From assembly GCA_017474515.1 (NCBI GenBank), contig JAFVHN010000099.1, forward strand, positions 1 to 64,000: 64,000 nt of DNA. Reading direction: 5' to 3'. Numbering within the stretch: the first letter of the stretch is position 1; each line of letters starts with the position of its first letter. This document shows positions 7,076 through 16,839 of the stretch, piece by piece. A program made the translations under genes and the position numbers. The notes under the pieces were generated by a model. It did not search any database, was not told where the DNA came from, and saw nothing but the letters and a program-made list of their open reading frames with translations. This stretch comes from Prevotella sp. (GTDB lineage Bacteria > Bacteroidota > Bacteroidia > Bacteroidales > Bacteroidaceae).

Positions 7076-7702
7076 ATGGCAGACATCAACAACGACGAAA
7101 CACTGAAAAGCGCCAAGGCACAGCCCCAGGACGAGGGACAGCAGCCCGAGGGCACCACGGAAGCCGGAAAGGACGACGTGGAGTTCGTCGTGGACGTGCC
7201 AGAGGAACAGGAGCAAGACGAGGAAGAGCCGCAGGCCGAAACCAAGGAGGAACGGAGGAAGGAAGCCGCCAAGGCACGGCGCGCACGCATAGAGGCCAAT
7301 GCCGCGCAACTGGAGAAGGACATGAAGGACCAGGCCCGGGAAGACGAGCGGCCGCAGTCGAGCAACCTCTCGCTGAGGAAAATACTCGGCGGAAACTGGC
7401 TCACCACCGAGTTCCTGAAAAGGCAGATAGGCGTCATTTTGGTGGCAACGGGCATCATGATAGTGTATATCTCCAACCGCTACAGCTGCCAGAAGGAGAT
7501 GCTCGAGATAGACCGCCTGAACAGCGAACTGGAGGATGCCAAGTACAGGGCCCTCTCCACCACCAGCGAGCTGACGGAGAAATGCCGCGAGAGCAACGTC
7601 ATGGAAATGTTGCGCGACAACAAGGACAGCATCCTGAAAATATCGTCGCAACCGCCCTACATCATCAACGTGCCCGACAACCATCGCCCGCTGACGAAAT
7701 AA
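7076..7702 (+). CDS. ftsL: FtsL-like cell division protein
   Basis: A 208-residue bitopic membrane protein in the ftsL position. Residues 1-90 are highly charged and probably disordered. A membrane segment follows at about residues 120-141 (IGVILVATGIMIVYI), and then a periplasmic part that is likely coiled coil (about 145-185). This arrangement, with an unusually long cytoplasmic tail, is seen in Bacteroidetes FtsL-like proteins. In the divisome FtsL links FtsQ/FtsB to FtsW-FtsI and helps switch on septal wall synthesis. Sequence similarity to the E. coli protein is minimal, so the call rests on topology and the place between rsmH and ftsI. Confidence 0.8.
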   Translation: MADINNDETLKSAKAQPQDEGQQPEGTTEAGKDDVEFVVDVPEEQEQDEEEPQAETKEERRKEAAKARRARIEANAAQLEKDMKDQAREDERPQSSNLSLRKILGGNWLTTEFLKRQIGVILVATGIMIVYISNRYSCQKEMLEIDRLNSELEDAKYRALSTTSELTEKCRESNVMEMLRDNKDSILKISSQPPYIINVPDNHRPLTK

Positions 7703-7762
7703 GGAAACACCGGAGGACGCCCGCCGTCCCATAATATATATAAATAAGGTATAAAAGAATAT

Positions 7763-9928
7763 ATGAGCAGTTTATTTGACAGAGAGAAGATTGTGCCACG
7801 CTATAAGACCATAGCCTACCTCATGCTGGTGGCAGGCGTGCTGGTGGTGGGAAAGGCACTGGTAACAGCCACCGTGAAACGTGACTTCTGGATGCAGGTG
7901 GCCGACAGGCTGAAACGCGACAGCGTGGAGGTGAAACCGGTGCGCGGAAACATTATGAGCAACGACGGCCGGCTGATGGCCAGCAGCATTCCCGAATACA
8001 AACTGTTCATGGACTTCAAGGCCCTGCACGACAGCAAGACCGACACCCTGTGGACCGACTCGGTGGTGAACGTCATCTGCGAGGGCCTTCACGACATATT
8101 CCCCCAGCGGTCGGCACAGGCCTTCAAGGACAGCCTGACCAAGGGCCACGAGCGCATGAGCCGCAACTACCCCATCTGGCCGCGGCGCGTCACCTACAGC
8201 GTTTACACGGAGGTGAAGAAACTGCCCATCTTCTGCCTGCATCCCTACAAAGGCGGGTTCCACTACGAGGAATACGTGTCGCGCCAGCACCCCTTCGGCT
8301 CGCTGGCCGCCAGGACGGTGGGCGAGATGTACGGTGCCAAGGATTCGGCAAAATGCGGACTGGAGCAATCGTTCGACAGTCTGCTGAGGGGAAAGCCCGG
8401 CGTGGTGCAACGCAAGAAGGTGCGCGACCGCTTCCTCAGCATCACCAACCGCCCGCCCGTTGACGGGGCTGACATCATCACCACCATCGACGTGAACATT
8501 CAGGACCTGGCCGAGCGCGCCGTGCTTGACATGCTGAAAAGCATCAACAACGGCAACGTGGGCGTGGCCATCGTGATGGAAGTGGAAACGGGCGACGTGA
8601 AGGCCATCGTGAACCTGTCGAGGGCCGACGACGGCGAATACTATGAAATGCAGAACCATGCCGTGAGCGACCTGCTCGAGCCCGGCTCGGTGTTCAAGAC
8701 GGCATCGCTCATGGTGGCGCTCGACGACGAAGTGGTGGACACCATGGTCACCGTGGACTGCAAGGGCGGCGTGTATGACATGCACGGCGCAAAGATGCGC
8801 GACCACAACTGGCATCGCGGCGGCTACGGCACGCTGAGGTTTGCGCAGACGTTGGAATACAGCTCCAACATCGGCGTGAGCCGCATCATCGACGAGCACT
8901 ACCACAACAATCCCGAGAAATTCGTGGAAGGCCTCTATCGCATCGGTATCGCCAGCGACCTGGGCCTGCCCATCGAGGGTGCGGCAAAACCAAACATCAG
9001 GATGCCCCAGCGACTGCCCAACGGCAAAATCAACTCGAACAACTGGAGCGCCACCACGCTGGCATGGATGAGCATCGGCTACGAAACGCAGGTGCCGCCC
9101 ATCTCGACGCTGGCCTTCTATAACGCCATTGCCAACAACGGCCGCATGATGAGGCCAAGGTTCGTGAAGCAGGTGCTCAAGGACGGACAGGTCATTCAGG
9201 ATTACCAGCCCGTGGTGCTCAAAGAGCAAATCTGCAAGCCCAAGACGCTGGAAATCATGCAGACCATCCTGCGCCACGTGGTGAGCCAGGGACTGGGAAA
9301 GAAGGCCGGCTCGCGCTCCTTCCAGGTGGCCGGAAAGACGGGAACCGCGCAGATTTCGAAGGGAAAAGGCGGTTATAAGAACGGACAAATGGACTACTTG
9401 CTGTCGTTTGCCGGTTATTTCCCGGCCGACAAGCCCCGCTACAGCTGCATCGTGTGCATTCAGAAAACTGGTCTGCCCGCATCGGGAGGCAATACCAGCG
9501 GCGTGGTGTTCCACAACATTGCCGAGGGCATCATGGCACAAGACCTGCGGCTCGACGTGAGCGATGCCCACGACTCGCTGTCGGCCATCATTCCCGACGT
9601 GAAACAAGGCAACATCTTCTCGGCAAGCCAAGTGCTGGCCAAGCTCGGCATTCAGACCACCACGTCGTGGAATCCCAAAAGCACCGCCAAGCCCCTCTGG
9701 GGAACGGCAGAGAGACTGGGCAGTGAAGTGGCCCTCACCGAGAAAGACATCACCGAGAAAGAGCTGGTGCCCGACGTAAAAGGCATGGGTGCCCGCGACG
9801 CCGTCTTCATGATGGAAAGCCGGGGCATCAAGGTAAAACTCTCGGGAAGGGGGAAGGTGGTGGCACAAAGCCTCGGACCGGGAAGGAGAATCGGGAAAGG
9901 CGACGTTTGCAGCTTGAAACTCAACTGA
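7763..9928 (+). CDS. ftsI: Septal peptidoglycan transpeptidase FtsI (PBP3)
   Basis: A 721-residue class B penicillin-binding protein that crosslinks septal peptidoglycan with FtsW. One membrane helix lies at about 15-35, then the PBP dimer domain (about 55-230) and the transpeptidase domain. All three active-site motifs are present: SVFK at 309-312 (nucleophile Ser309), SSN at 367-369 and KTG at 525-527. The last 60 residues (ELVPDVKGMGARDAV onward) form a PASTA domain, a feature not found in E. coli FtsI but common in this phylum. The start has no strong alternative, and a 60-base AT-rich gap separates it from ftsL. Confidence 0.97.
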   Translation: MSSLFDREKIVPRYKTIAYLMLVAGVLVVGKALVTATVKRDFWMQVADRLKRDSVEVKPVRGNIMSNDGRLMASSIPEYKLFMDFKALHDSKTDTLWTDSVVNVICEGLHDIFPQRSAQAFKDSLTKGHERMSRNYPIWPRRVTYSVYTEVKKLPIFCLHPYKGGFHYEEYVSRQHPFGSLAARTVGEMYGAKDSAKCGLEQSFDSLLRGKPGVVQRKKVRDRFLSITNRPPVDGADIITTIDVNIQDLAERAVLDMLKSINNGNVGVAIVMEVETGDVKAIVNLSRADDGEYYEMQNHAVSDLLEPGSVFKTASLMVALDDEVVDTMVTVDCKGGVYDMHGAKMRDHNWHRGGYGTLRFAQTLEYSSNIGVSRIIDEHYHNNPEKFVEGLYRIGIASDLGLPIEGAAKPNIRMPQRLPNGKINSNNWSATTLAWMSIGYETQVPPISTLAFYNAIANNGRMMRPRFVKQVLKDGQVIQDYQPVVLKEQICKPKTLEIMQTILRHVVSQGLGKKAGSRSFQVAGKTGTAQISKGKGGYKNGQMDYLLSFAGYFPADKPRYSCIVCIQKTGLPASGGNTSGVVFHNIAEGIMAQDLRLDVSDAHDSLSAIIPDVKQGNIFSASQVLAKLGIQTTTSWNPKSTAKPLWGTAERLGSEVALTEKDITEKELVPDVKGMGARDAVFMMESRGIKVKLSGRGKVVAQSLGPGRRIGKGDVCSLKLN

Positions 9929-9949
9929 TTAAGAAGAAAGGAACAAAAG

Positions 9950-11401
9950 ATGAAACTCTCTGAAATACTGAAAAACATCAAGCCGCTGCGGGTGGAGGGA
10001 AACCTCGACACGGAGATTTCGGGCATCAACATAGACAGCCGCAAAATTGCCGGCGGACACCTCTTCGTAGCCATGAAGGGCACACAGGTGGACGGCCACC
10101 GCTTCATAGAGAAAGCCATAGAGAGCGGGGCCGCCGCCGTGTTGTGCGAAGACATGCCCGAGACATTGCCTGAGCAGGTGACTTTCATCCAGGTGGCTTC
10201 CACCGAAGATGCGGCCGGAAAAGCAGCTACCATGTTCTACGGCAACCCCTCGGCAAGGCTCAAACTGGTGGGCGTGACCGGCACCAACGGCAAGACCACC
10301 ATTGCCACGCTGCTCTATCAGATGTTCCGGAAACTGGGGCACAAGTGCGGGCTGCTCTCTACCGTATGCAACTATATTGAGGACGAGGCCGTGGCTGCCA
10401 GCCACACCACGCCCGACCCCATCGAGTTGAACTGCCTGTTGGCAAAAATGGTGGAAGCCGGATGCGAATACGCCTTCATGGAATGTTCCAGCCACGCCAT
10501 CCATCAGAAAAGGATTGCCGGACTGGCCTTCGCCGGCGGCATCTTTACCAATCTCACCCGCGACCACATGGACTATCATAAAACGGTTGAGAACTACCGC
10601 AATGCGAAGAAAGCCTTCTTCGACGGCCTGCCCAAGACGGCCTTTGCCCTGACCAACGCCGACGACAAAAACGGCATGGTGATGGTGCAGAACACGAAGG
10701 CCCACGTGAAGACCTACTCCATGCGCACCATGGCCGATTTCCGCGCCAAGCTGCTGGAGTGCCATTTCGAGGGAATGTATCTCGACATCGACGGCCACGA
10801 GGTGGGCGTGCAATTCATCGGCAAGTTCAACGTGAGCAACCTGCTGGCCGTCTATGGCGCCGCCGTCTTGCTGGGCAAGAAGCCCGAGGACGTGCTTGTG
10901 GTGATGAGCACGCTGAAAAGCGTAAGCGGACGCCTGGAGCCCATCAGCTCGCCCGACGGAGTCACCGCCGTGGTGGACTATGCCCACACGCCCGACGCCT
11001 TGGAAAACGTCCTGAAGGCCATTCACGAAGTGCTCGACGGGAAAGGCACCGTCATCACCGTATGCGGCGCCGGCGGCAACCGCGACAAGGGCAAGCGTCC
11101 CCTCATGGCACAAGAGGCCGTCAAGCAGAGCGACCGCGTCATCATCACCAGCGACAACCCGCGTTTTGAAGAGCCGCAGGACATCATCAACGACATGTTG
11201 GCCGGCCTCGACAAGCAACAAATGAAGAAGGTGGTGGCCATCGTTGACCGCCGCGAAGCCATACGCACCGCCTGCCTCATGGCAAAGAAAGGCGACGTGG
11301 TGCTCATTGCCGGAAAAGGCCATGAGGACTATCAGGAAATAAAGGGCGTGAAGCACCATTTCGACGACCACGAGGTGGTTCGCGAAGTTTTTGCACAATA
11401 A
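9950..11401 (+). CDS. murE: UDP-MurNAc-tripeptide synthetase MurE
   Basis: A 483-residue Mur ligase that adds the third amino acid to UDP-MurNAc-L-Ala-D-Glu using ATP, in the cytoplasm. The ATP-binding GTNGKTT is at 111-117. The substrate-choosing motif DNPR is present at 402-405, which in known MurE enzymes marks use of meso-diaminopimelate rather than lysine, as expected for a Gram-negative. The three Mur domains are complete and length is normal. It lies 21 bases after ftsI and 19 before mraY, in the usual dcw order. Confidence 0.97.
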   Translation: MKLSEILKNIKPLRVEGNLDTEISGINIDSRKIAGGHLFVAMKGTQVDGHRFIEKAIESGAAAVLCEDMPETLPEQVTFIQVASTEDAAGKAATMFYGNPSARLKLVGVTGTNGKTTIATLLYQMFRKLGHKCGLLSTVCNYIEDEAVAASHTTPDPIELNCLLAKMVEAGCEYAFMECSSHAIHQKRIAGLAFAGGIFTNLTRDHMDYHKTVENYRNAKKAFFDGLPKTAFALTNADDKNGMVMVQNTKAHVKTYSMRTMADFRAKLLECHFEGMYLDIDGHEVGVQFIGKFNVSNLLAVYGAAVLLGKKPEDVLVVMSTLKSVSGRLEPISSPDGVTAVVDYAHTPDALENVLKAIHEVLDGKGTVITVCGAGGNRDKGKRPLMAQEAVKQSDRVIITSDNPRFEEPQDIINDMLAGLDKQQMKKVVAIVDRREAIRTACLMAKKGDVVLIAGKGHEDYQEIKGVKHHFDDHEVVREVFAQ

Positions 11402-11420
11402 GTACGAAAAACCATAAGCC

Positions 11421-12689
11421 ATGCTGTACTACCTGTTCCGATTTCTCGAAAAATACGACATACCCGGCTCCCACATGTGGAGTTACATATCGTTCCGTGC
11501 CTTGCTGACGCTCATCCTGGCGCTCATCATTTCGGCATGGTTCGGCGAGCATTTCATCAAATACATGAAGCGCCGCAACATTTCCGAGACGGCCCGCGAC
11601 GCCTCCATCGACCCCTTCGGCGAGAAGAAGAAGGGCGTGCCCACCATGGGCGGCATCATCATCATCGTGAGCATCCTGGTACCGGTGCTCCTGCTGGGCC
11701 GCACACGAAACATCTACCTCATCCTGATGATGGGCACCACGGTGTGGCTGGGCTTCCTGGGATTTCTCGACGACTACATCAAGATTTTCCGAAGGAACAA
11801 AGACGGACTGAAGGGCAAGTACAAGATTGTGGGACAGGTGAGCATCGGCCTCATCGTGGGCCTTACGCTATGGCTGAGCCCCGACGCGAAAATCAACGAG
11901 AACCTCACCACGGTGCGCCAGAACCAGGAGACGGTCATCCACAAGTCGGAGCCCACGAAATCGCTGAAAACCACCATCCCCTTCGTGAAAAACCACGACC
12001 TGGACTACGAGAAGATGGTGTCGTTCTGCGGCAAGCACTCGCGCGAGGCCGGCTGGCTGCTCTATGTCTTCATGACCATTCTGGTGGTGACGGCGGTGTC
12101 GAACGGTGCCAACCTCAACGACGGCATGGACGGCATGTGCGCCGGCAACTCGGCCATCATCGGCGTGGCGCTCGGCATTTTGGCCTATGTGAGCAGCCAC
12201 ATTGACTATGCGGCCTACTTCAACATCATGTTCATTCCAGGGTCGCAGGAGCTGGTCATCTTCCTTTGTGCCTTCGTGGGTGCCGTCATCGGCTTCCTCT
12301 GGTACAACGCTTTCCCGGCGCAGGTGTTCATGGGCGACACGGGCTCGCTCACCATTGGCGGAATCATTGGCGTGGCCGCGGTGCTCATCCACAAGGAGCT
12401 GCTCTTGCCCATCCTTTGCGGCATCTTCTTCGTGGAAAGCCTCAGTGTCATCATCCAGACGCAGGTGTTCAAATACTACAAGCACAAGGGGCAGCGGGTG
12501 CGCGTCTTCCGTGCCACGCCCATCCACGACAACTTCCGCAAGCTCGACTCCCAGCTCGACGCCACCAGCCGCTACATCCTGAAAGGCTGGCCCGAACGCC
12601 AGTTCCACGAGTCGAAAATCACGTTCCGCTTCTGGATTGTCACCATCATCCTGGCTGCCCTGGCCATCATCACGCTGAAAATAAGATAA
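11421..12689 (+). CDS. mraY: Phospho-MurNAc-pentapeptide transferase MraY
   Basis: A 422-residue polytopic inner-membrane enzyme that moves phospho-MurNAc-pentapeptide from UDP to undecaprenyl phosphate, making lipid I. Hallmarks are GVPTMGGIIIIVS, LGFLGFLDDYIKI with the catalytic Asp pair, and NGANLNDGMDGM. It is about 60 residues longer than E. coli MraY because of an inserted loop (about residues 155-210, starting SPDAKINEN) between membrane helices, which is usual in Bacteroidetes. The gene is in the conserved murE-mraY-murD order. Confidence 0.96.
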   Translation: MLYYLFRFLEKYDIPGSHMWSYISFRALLTLILALIISAWFGEHFIKYMKRRNISETARDASIDPFGEKKKGVPTMGGIIIIVSILVPVLLLGRTRNIYLILMMGTTVWLGFLGFLDDYIKIFRRNKDGLKGKYKIVGQVSIGLIVGLTLWLSPDAKINENLTTVRQNQETVIHKSEPTKSLKTTIPFVKNHDLDYEKMVSFCGKHSREAGWLLYVFMTILVVTAVSNGANLNDGMDGMCAGNSAIIGVALGILAYVSSHIDYAAYFNIMFIPGSQELVIFLCAFVGAVIGFLWYNAFPAQVFMGDTGSLTIGGIIGVAAVLIHKELLLPILCGIFFVESLSVIIQTQVFKYYKHKGQRVRVFRATPIHDNFRKLDSQLDATSRYILKGWPERQFHESKITFRFWIVTIILAALAIITLKIR

Positions 12690-12701
12690 GGAGAAAGAAG
12701 A

Positions 12702-14033
12702 ATGAAGAAAATTGTCATACTGGGTGCCGCCGAGAGTGGCGCGGGTGCCGCCGTTCTGGCCAAGAAGGAAGGCTTCCGCGTCTTCGTCAGCGACATGGGC
12801 ACCATCAAGGACCGCTATAAGAAACAGCTCGACGACCATGCCATAGAATGGGAGGAAGGCGGCCACACCGAGGCAAAAATCCTCGATGCCGACGAGGTCA
12901 TCAAAAGCCCCGGCATCCCCGACGAGGCCCCGCTCATTCAGAAGCTGAAGGCACAACATACGCCCATCATCAGCGAGATAGAATTTGCCGGCCGCTACAC
13001 ACGGTCGAAGATGATTTGCATTACCGGCTCCAACGGCAAGACCACCACCACGTCGCTCATCTACCACATCTTCCGGCAGGCGGGCTACGATGCCGGACTG
13101 GCCGGGAACATCGGCCGCAGCCTGGCCTTGCAGGTGGCCGAAGAACCGCACGAATACTACATCATCGAGCTTTCGTCGTTCCAGCTCGACAACATGTACG
13201 AGTTCCGCGCCAACGTGGCCGTGCTGCTCAACATCACCCCCGACCACCTGGACCGCTACCAAAACCAGATGCAGAACTATGTTGACGCAAAGATGCGCAT
13301 CTTGCAGAACCAGACCGAGGACGACGCCTTCATCTATTGGAACGACGACCCCATCATCCGCCGCGAGCTGAGCAAATACGACATCAAGGCCGTGCAGATG
13401 CCCTTCTCGGAACTGAAGGAGCACGGCAGCATAGGATACATTGAAGAGGGGCAATACGTCATCGAGAAGCCCACCCCCTTCAACATGGAGCAGGAGGCCC
13501 TCTCGCTGACCGGCAAGCACAACATCTACAACTCGCTGGCCGCCGGCATCGCCTCGAAGGTGTCGGGCATCAGCAACGAGGTGCTGCGCCAGAGCCTCAG
13601 CGACTTCCCCGGCGTGGAGCACCGGCTGGAAAAGGTGTGCGTGGTGGGCGGAGTGCAATACATCAACGACTCGAAAGCCACCAACGTTGACGCCTGCTGG
13701 TATGCCCTGGAAAGCATGAAGACGCCCACCATCCTCATCATCGGCGGCAAGGACAAGGGCAACGACTACGCGCCCATCATGGACCTGGTGAAGCAGAAGT
13801 GCGCCGCACTGGTGTATCTCGGTGCCGACAACCGCAAGCTCCACGACAACTTCGACGCGCTGGGCATCCCCGTTCGCGACACCCACTCCATGCGCGAGTG
13901 CATGGAGGCCTGCTACGAGCTGGCCCGGCCCGGCATGACCGTGCTGCTTTCGCCCTGCTGCGCCTCCTTCGACCTCTTCAAGAACATGGAAGACCGCGGC
14001 GAGCAGTTCAAAGCCCTGGCACGCAGCCTCTGA
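12702..14033 (+). CDS. murD: UDP-MurNAc-L-Ala-D-Glu ligase MurD
   Basis: A 443-residue Mur ligase that adds D-glutamate to UDP-MurNAc-L-alanine with ATP. The N-terminal Rossmann-like part begins KKIVILGAAESGAGAA. The ATP-binding GSNGKTTTT motif is at 109-117, and NDSKATNVDA and LLSPCCASFDLF are typical MurD C-terminal signatures. Length matches the family. It starts 12 bases after mraY, and a 40-base gap precedes ftsW. Confidence 0.97.
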   Translation: MKKIVILGAAESGAGAAVLAKKEGFRVFVSDMGTIKDRYKKQLDDHAIEWEEGGHTEAKILDADEVIKSPGIPDEAPLIQKLKAQHTPIISEIEFAGRYTRSKMICITGSNGKTTTTSLIYHIFRQAGYDAGLAGNIGRSLALQVAEEPHEYYIIELSSFQLDNMYEFRANVAVLLNITPDHLDRYQNQMQNYVDAKMRILQNQTEDDAFIYWNDDPIIRRELSKYDIKAVQMPFSELKEHGSIGYIEEGQYVIEKPTPFNMEQEALSLTGKHNIYNSLAAGIASKVSGISNEVLRQSLSDFPGVEHRLEKVCVVGGVQYINDSKATNVDACWYALESMKTPTILIIGGKDKGNDYAPIMDLVKQKCAALVYLGADNRKLHDNFDALGIPVRDTHSMRECMEACYELARPGMTVLLSPCCASFDLFKNMEDRGEQFKALARSL

Positions 14034-14073
14034 CCCCCACCCCTCACCAAGTAAAAAAAACGCTTATTACAAT

Positions 14074-15369
14074 ATGTTTGAAAAACTGAGCCAAATAAAA
14101 ATCAAGGGCGACGGCATCATCTGGATGGTGTTCTTCTTCCTTTGTATCATCAGCGTGCTCGAGGTGTACAGTGCCTCAAGCTCGCTCACTTACAAGGGCG
14201 GACACTTCTGGGCTCCGGTGGTTTACCATGCCACCCTGCTCGTGGTGGGAGTGGGCTTCATGATTCTCACCATGAACATCAAGTGCAAGTATTTCAAGCT
14301 GGTGACGCCTTTCGCACTCATCATTTCACTGCTAATGCTGCTGGCCGTGCTCGTGGTGGGCCACACCACCAACGGCGCGCAGCGCTGGATAAGCTTCTTC
14401 GGCATTCAGTTCCAGCCCTCGGAACTGGCAAAGGGTGCCGTGGTGCTGGCCACGGCGCAGATACTCAGCGCCATGCAGACCGTTGACGGCGCCTCGCGCA
14501 TGGCCTTCAAGTACATTCTCTGGATAAGCACGCCCATACTGGTGCTCATCGGCATGGAAAACCTGTCAACGGCGGCATTGCTCTTCCTCACCGTGTTCCT
14601 TATGATGTTCATAGGACGGGTGCCAAGGGTGCAGCTGGGGAAAACCCTCGGCGTGCTGGCGCTTTTAGGGATGTTCGGCTTCGCCATGATATGGCTGGTG
14701 GGCGACGAAAACGACACCGCCACCGCCACCGACGATCGCACCGCCATGACCGAGACAGTGGCCGCACCGCCCCAGGAAAAGGGCATCGTGGGCAAGGTTT
14801 ACGACAAATTCTTCCACCGCGCCAGCACCTGGAAGGCGCGCATCGTGAAGTTCTTCGACACCAGCGAGGTGAGACCGGAGGACATCGACCTCGACAAGGA
14901 TGCGCAGACGGCCCACGCCAACATTGCCATCGTGTCGTCGAACATCGTGGGGAAAGGCCCCGGCAACTCGGTTGAGCGCGACTTCCTCTCGCAGGCCTTC
15001 TCCGACTTCATCTACGCCATCATCATCGAGGAAATGGGCATCTGGGGCGCGGCCGGCGTGTGCCTGCTCTACATCATCCTGCTCTTCCGGACGGGCACCA
15101 TTGCCAACCGATGCGCCAACGCCTTCCCGGCGCTGCTCATCATGGGCGTGGCGCTGCTACTCGTCACACAGGCCATGTTCAACATGGCGGTGGCCGTGGG
15201 ACTGGCACCCGTCACCGGACAGCCTCTGCCGCTCATCAGCAAGGGCGGCACCAGCACCATCGTCAACTGCGTGTACATGGGCATCATTCTCAGCGTGAGC
15301 TACACGGCAAAGCGCAAGGACGAGGCCAGTGTGAAAAAGATAAGTACGGCAAAGAGCATGGCATCGTGA
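14074..15369 (+). CDS. ftsW: Septal peptidoglycan glycosyltransferase FtsW
   Basis: A 431-residue SEDS-family membrane protein that polymerises lipid II at the septum in partnership with FtsI. Many membrane helices are visible; conserved parts include NGAQRWISFFGIQFQPSELA, IGMENLSTAALLF and GLAPVTGQPLPLISKGGTS. A long periplasmic loop (about residues 210-300, from DENDTATATDD) holds extra charged sequence before the conserved GPGNSVERDFLSQAFSDF. The start codon region has a run of As. Downstream the cluster is interrupted by about 290 bases containing interspersed repeat copy B before murG. Confidence 0.96.
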   Translation: MFEKLSQIKIKGDGIIWMVFFFLCIISVLEVYSASSSLTYKGGHFWAPVVYHATLLVVGVGFMILTMNIKCKYFKLVTPFALIISLLMLLAVLVVGHTTNGAQRWISFFGIQFQPSELAKGAVVLATAQILSAMQTVDGASRMAFKYILWISTPILVLIGMENLSTAALLFLTVFLMMFIGRVPRVQLGKTLGVLALLGMFGFAMIWLVGDENDTATATDDRTAMTETVAAPPQEKGIVGKVYDKFFHRASTWKARIVKFFDTSEVRPEDIDLDKDAQTAHANIAIVSSNIVGKGPGNSVERDFLSQAFSDFIYAIIIEEMGIWGAAGVCLLYIILLFRTGTIANRCANAFPALLIMGVALLLVTQAMFNMAVAVGLAPVTGQPLPLISKGGTSTIVNCVYMGIILSVSYTAKRKDEASVKKISTAKSMAS

Positions 15370-15412
15370 AATGGTAAAGAATATTTACAAAAAGAAAATC
15401 GGACAAAAAGAC

Positions 15413-15605
15413 ATTTTGTAAAGAAAAATGACAAAAATGGAAACCCGACGGGAGTTTGACTGCAAATTTCAAGGAGAAATCTTCAAGATCTCTCTCCTCA
15501 AACTTCAAGATTTCTCCCCGAAAAACGCCATATTTCTCAATGGATGCCCAAAGCACTGAATATCAGATATTTAGAAAACCGGTCAATTTGTAAACATTTA
15601 TTACC
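15413..15605 (+). repeat. Interspersed element, copy B (degenerate)
   Basis: The core starts TTTGACTGCAAATTTC at 15455 and follows the common core to about 15522; the right half of the palindrome is lost. Downstream, a CACTGAATATCAGATATTTAGAAAACCGG-like stretch, in pieces, matches the flank of the other copies. A CTTGACAAAA motif lies at 15647-15656, directly before murG. This is the only copy found inside an operon, filling the gap between ftsW (15369) and murG (15662). Confidence 0.7.
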
Positions 15606-15661
15606 AGAAAAAGAACAGAAAAAAGGGGGCGGAAACGCTCCGAAATCTTGACAAAACAACT

Positions 15662-16771
15662 ATGGGAAAAGGACTGAAAATCATCATCAGCGGCGGCGGA
15701 ACGGGGGGCCACATCTTCCCGGCCATCTCCATTGCCAACGCCATACGCGCCACCCATCCCGACGCCGAAATTCTTTTCGTGGGCGCCGAGGGAAGAATGG
15801 AGATGCAGCGCGTGCCACAGGCAGGCTACGACATCGTGGGGCTGCCCATACAGGGCTTCGACCGCAAGAACATGCTGAAGAACCTGAAGGTGGTGGCAAA
15901 ACTGATGAAAAGCCTGCGCAAGGCCGCCAAGGTGATTGCCGACTTCAAACCCCAGGTGGCCGTGGGAGTGGGCGGATATGCCAGCGGGCCAACGCTCTAC
16001 ATGGCGGCGCGCAAGGGCATTCCGTGCCTCATACAGGAGCAGAACTCCTACGCCGGCGTCACCAACAAGCTGCTGGCCAAGAAAGCAGCGAAAATATGCG
16101 TGGCCTACGAGGGCATGGAGCGGTTTTTCCCGAAGGAGAAAATCATCATGACGGGAAACCCTGTCAGGCAGCAGCTGCTTGAGACCACCGCCACCAGGGA
16201 GGAGGCCATAAGGAGCTTCGGGCTCGACCCGCAGAAGAAAACCATCCTCATCGTGGGCGGAAGCCTGGGGGCACGGACCGTCAACGAGAGCGTGCTTCAA
16301 CACCTCGACGACATTGAGAAGAGCGGCGTGCAGGTCATCTGGCAAACCGGAAAATTCTATTATGGCGAAATGCTGAAGAAGCTCAACAACCACACGCCCA
16401 TGCCCATGGTGAAGCCCACCGACTTCATTGCCGACATGGGCATGGCCTACCGCGCCGCCGACCTCGTCATCAGCCGCGCCGGGGCCAGCAGCATCTCGGA
16501 ATTTTGCCTGCTTGGCACGCCCGTCATTCTGGTGCCCTCGCCCAACGTGGCCGAAGACCACCAGACCAAGAACGCGCTGGCACTGGCCAACAATGGCGCC
16601 GCCATACTGGTGCCCGACGCCGAGGCCCGCGAGAAAGCACTGGCAACGGCCATCGACACCGTGGCCGACCCCATGAAACTGGAGCAGCTGAGCCGCAACA
16701 TCAAGAAGATGGCACTGCCCAACTCGGCTGACATCATCGCACAGGAAGTGCTAAAACTGGCACAATCCTGA
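15662..16771 (+). CDS. murG: UDP-GlcNAc transferase MurG
   Basis: A 369-residue glycosyltransferase family 28 enzyme that adds GlcNAc to lipid I to make lipid II at the inner face of the membrane. The N-terminal glycine-rich ISGGGTGGHIFPAISIA and the C-terminal SRAGASSISEFCLLGTPVILVPSP are MurG signatures. Length is typical. The ATG at 15662 follows an AT-rich stretch from repeat copy B, so its ribosome site lies in the repeat flank. murC starts 68 bases downstream. Confidence 0.97.
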   Translation: MGKGLKIIISGGGTGGHIFPAISIANAIRATHPDAEILFVGAEGRMEMQRVPQAGYDIVGLPIQGFDRKNMLKNLKVVAKLMKSLRKAAKVIADFKPQVAVGVGGYASGPTLYMAARKGIPCLIQEQNSYAGVTNKLLAKKAAKICVAYEGMERFFPKEKIIMTGNPVRQQLLETTATREEAIRSFGLDPQKKTILIVGGSLGARTVNESVLQHLDDIEKSGVQVIWQTGKFYYGEMLKKLNNHTPMPMVKPTDFIADMGMAYRAADLVISRAGASSISEFCLLGTPVILVPSPNVAEDHQTKNALALANNGAAILVPDAEAREKALATAIDTVADPMKLEQLSRNIKKMALPNSADIIAQEVLKLAQS

Positions 16772-16839
16772 CAACAAAACATCTTACACCGGCGAAGGCA
16801 GGACCACACGGGCCAGGCACCGCCACAGAAGGACATACA

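Noticed and set aside
5999-13886. Long minus-strand ORFs (500-700 residues) opposite rsmH to murD
   Set aside because: They mirror conserved dcw genes, have odd His/Val/Gly-rich composition and no family signs; they arise from GC-rich codon use on the true strand.
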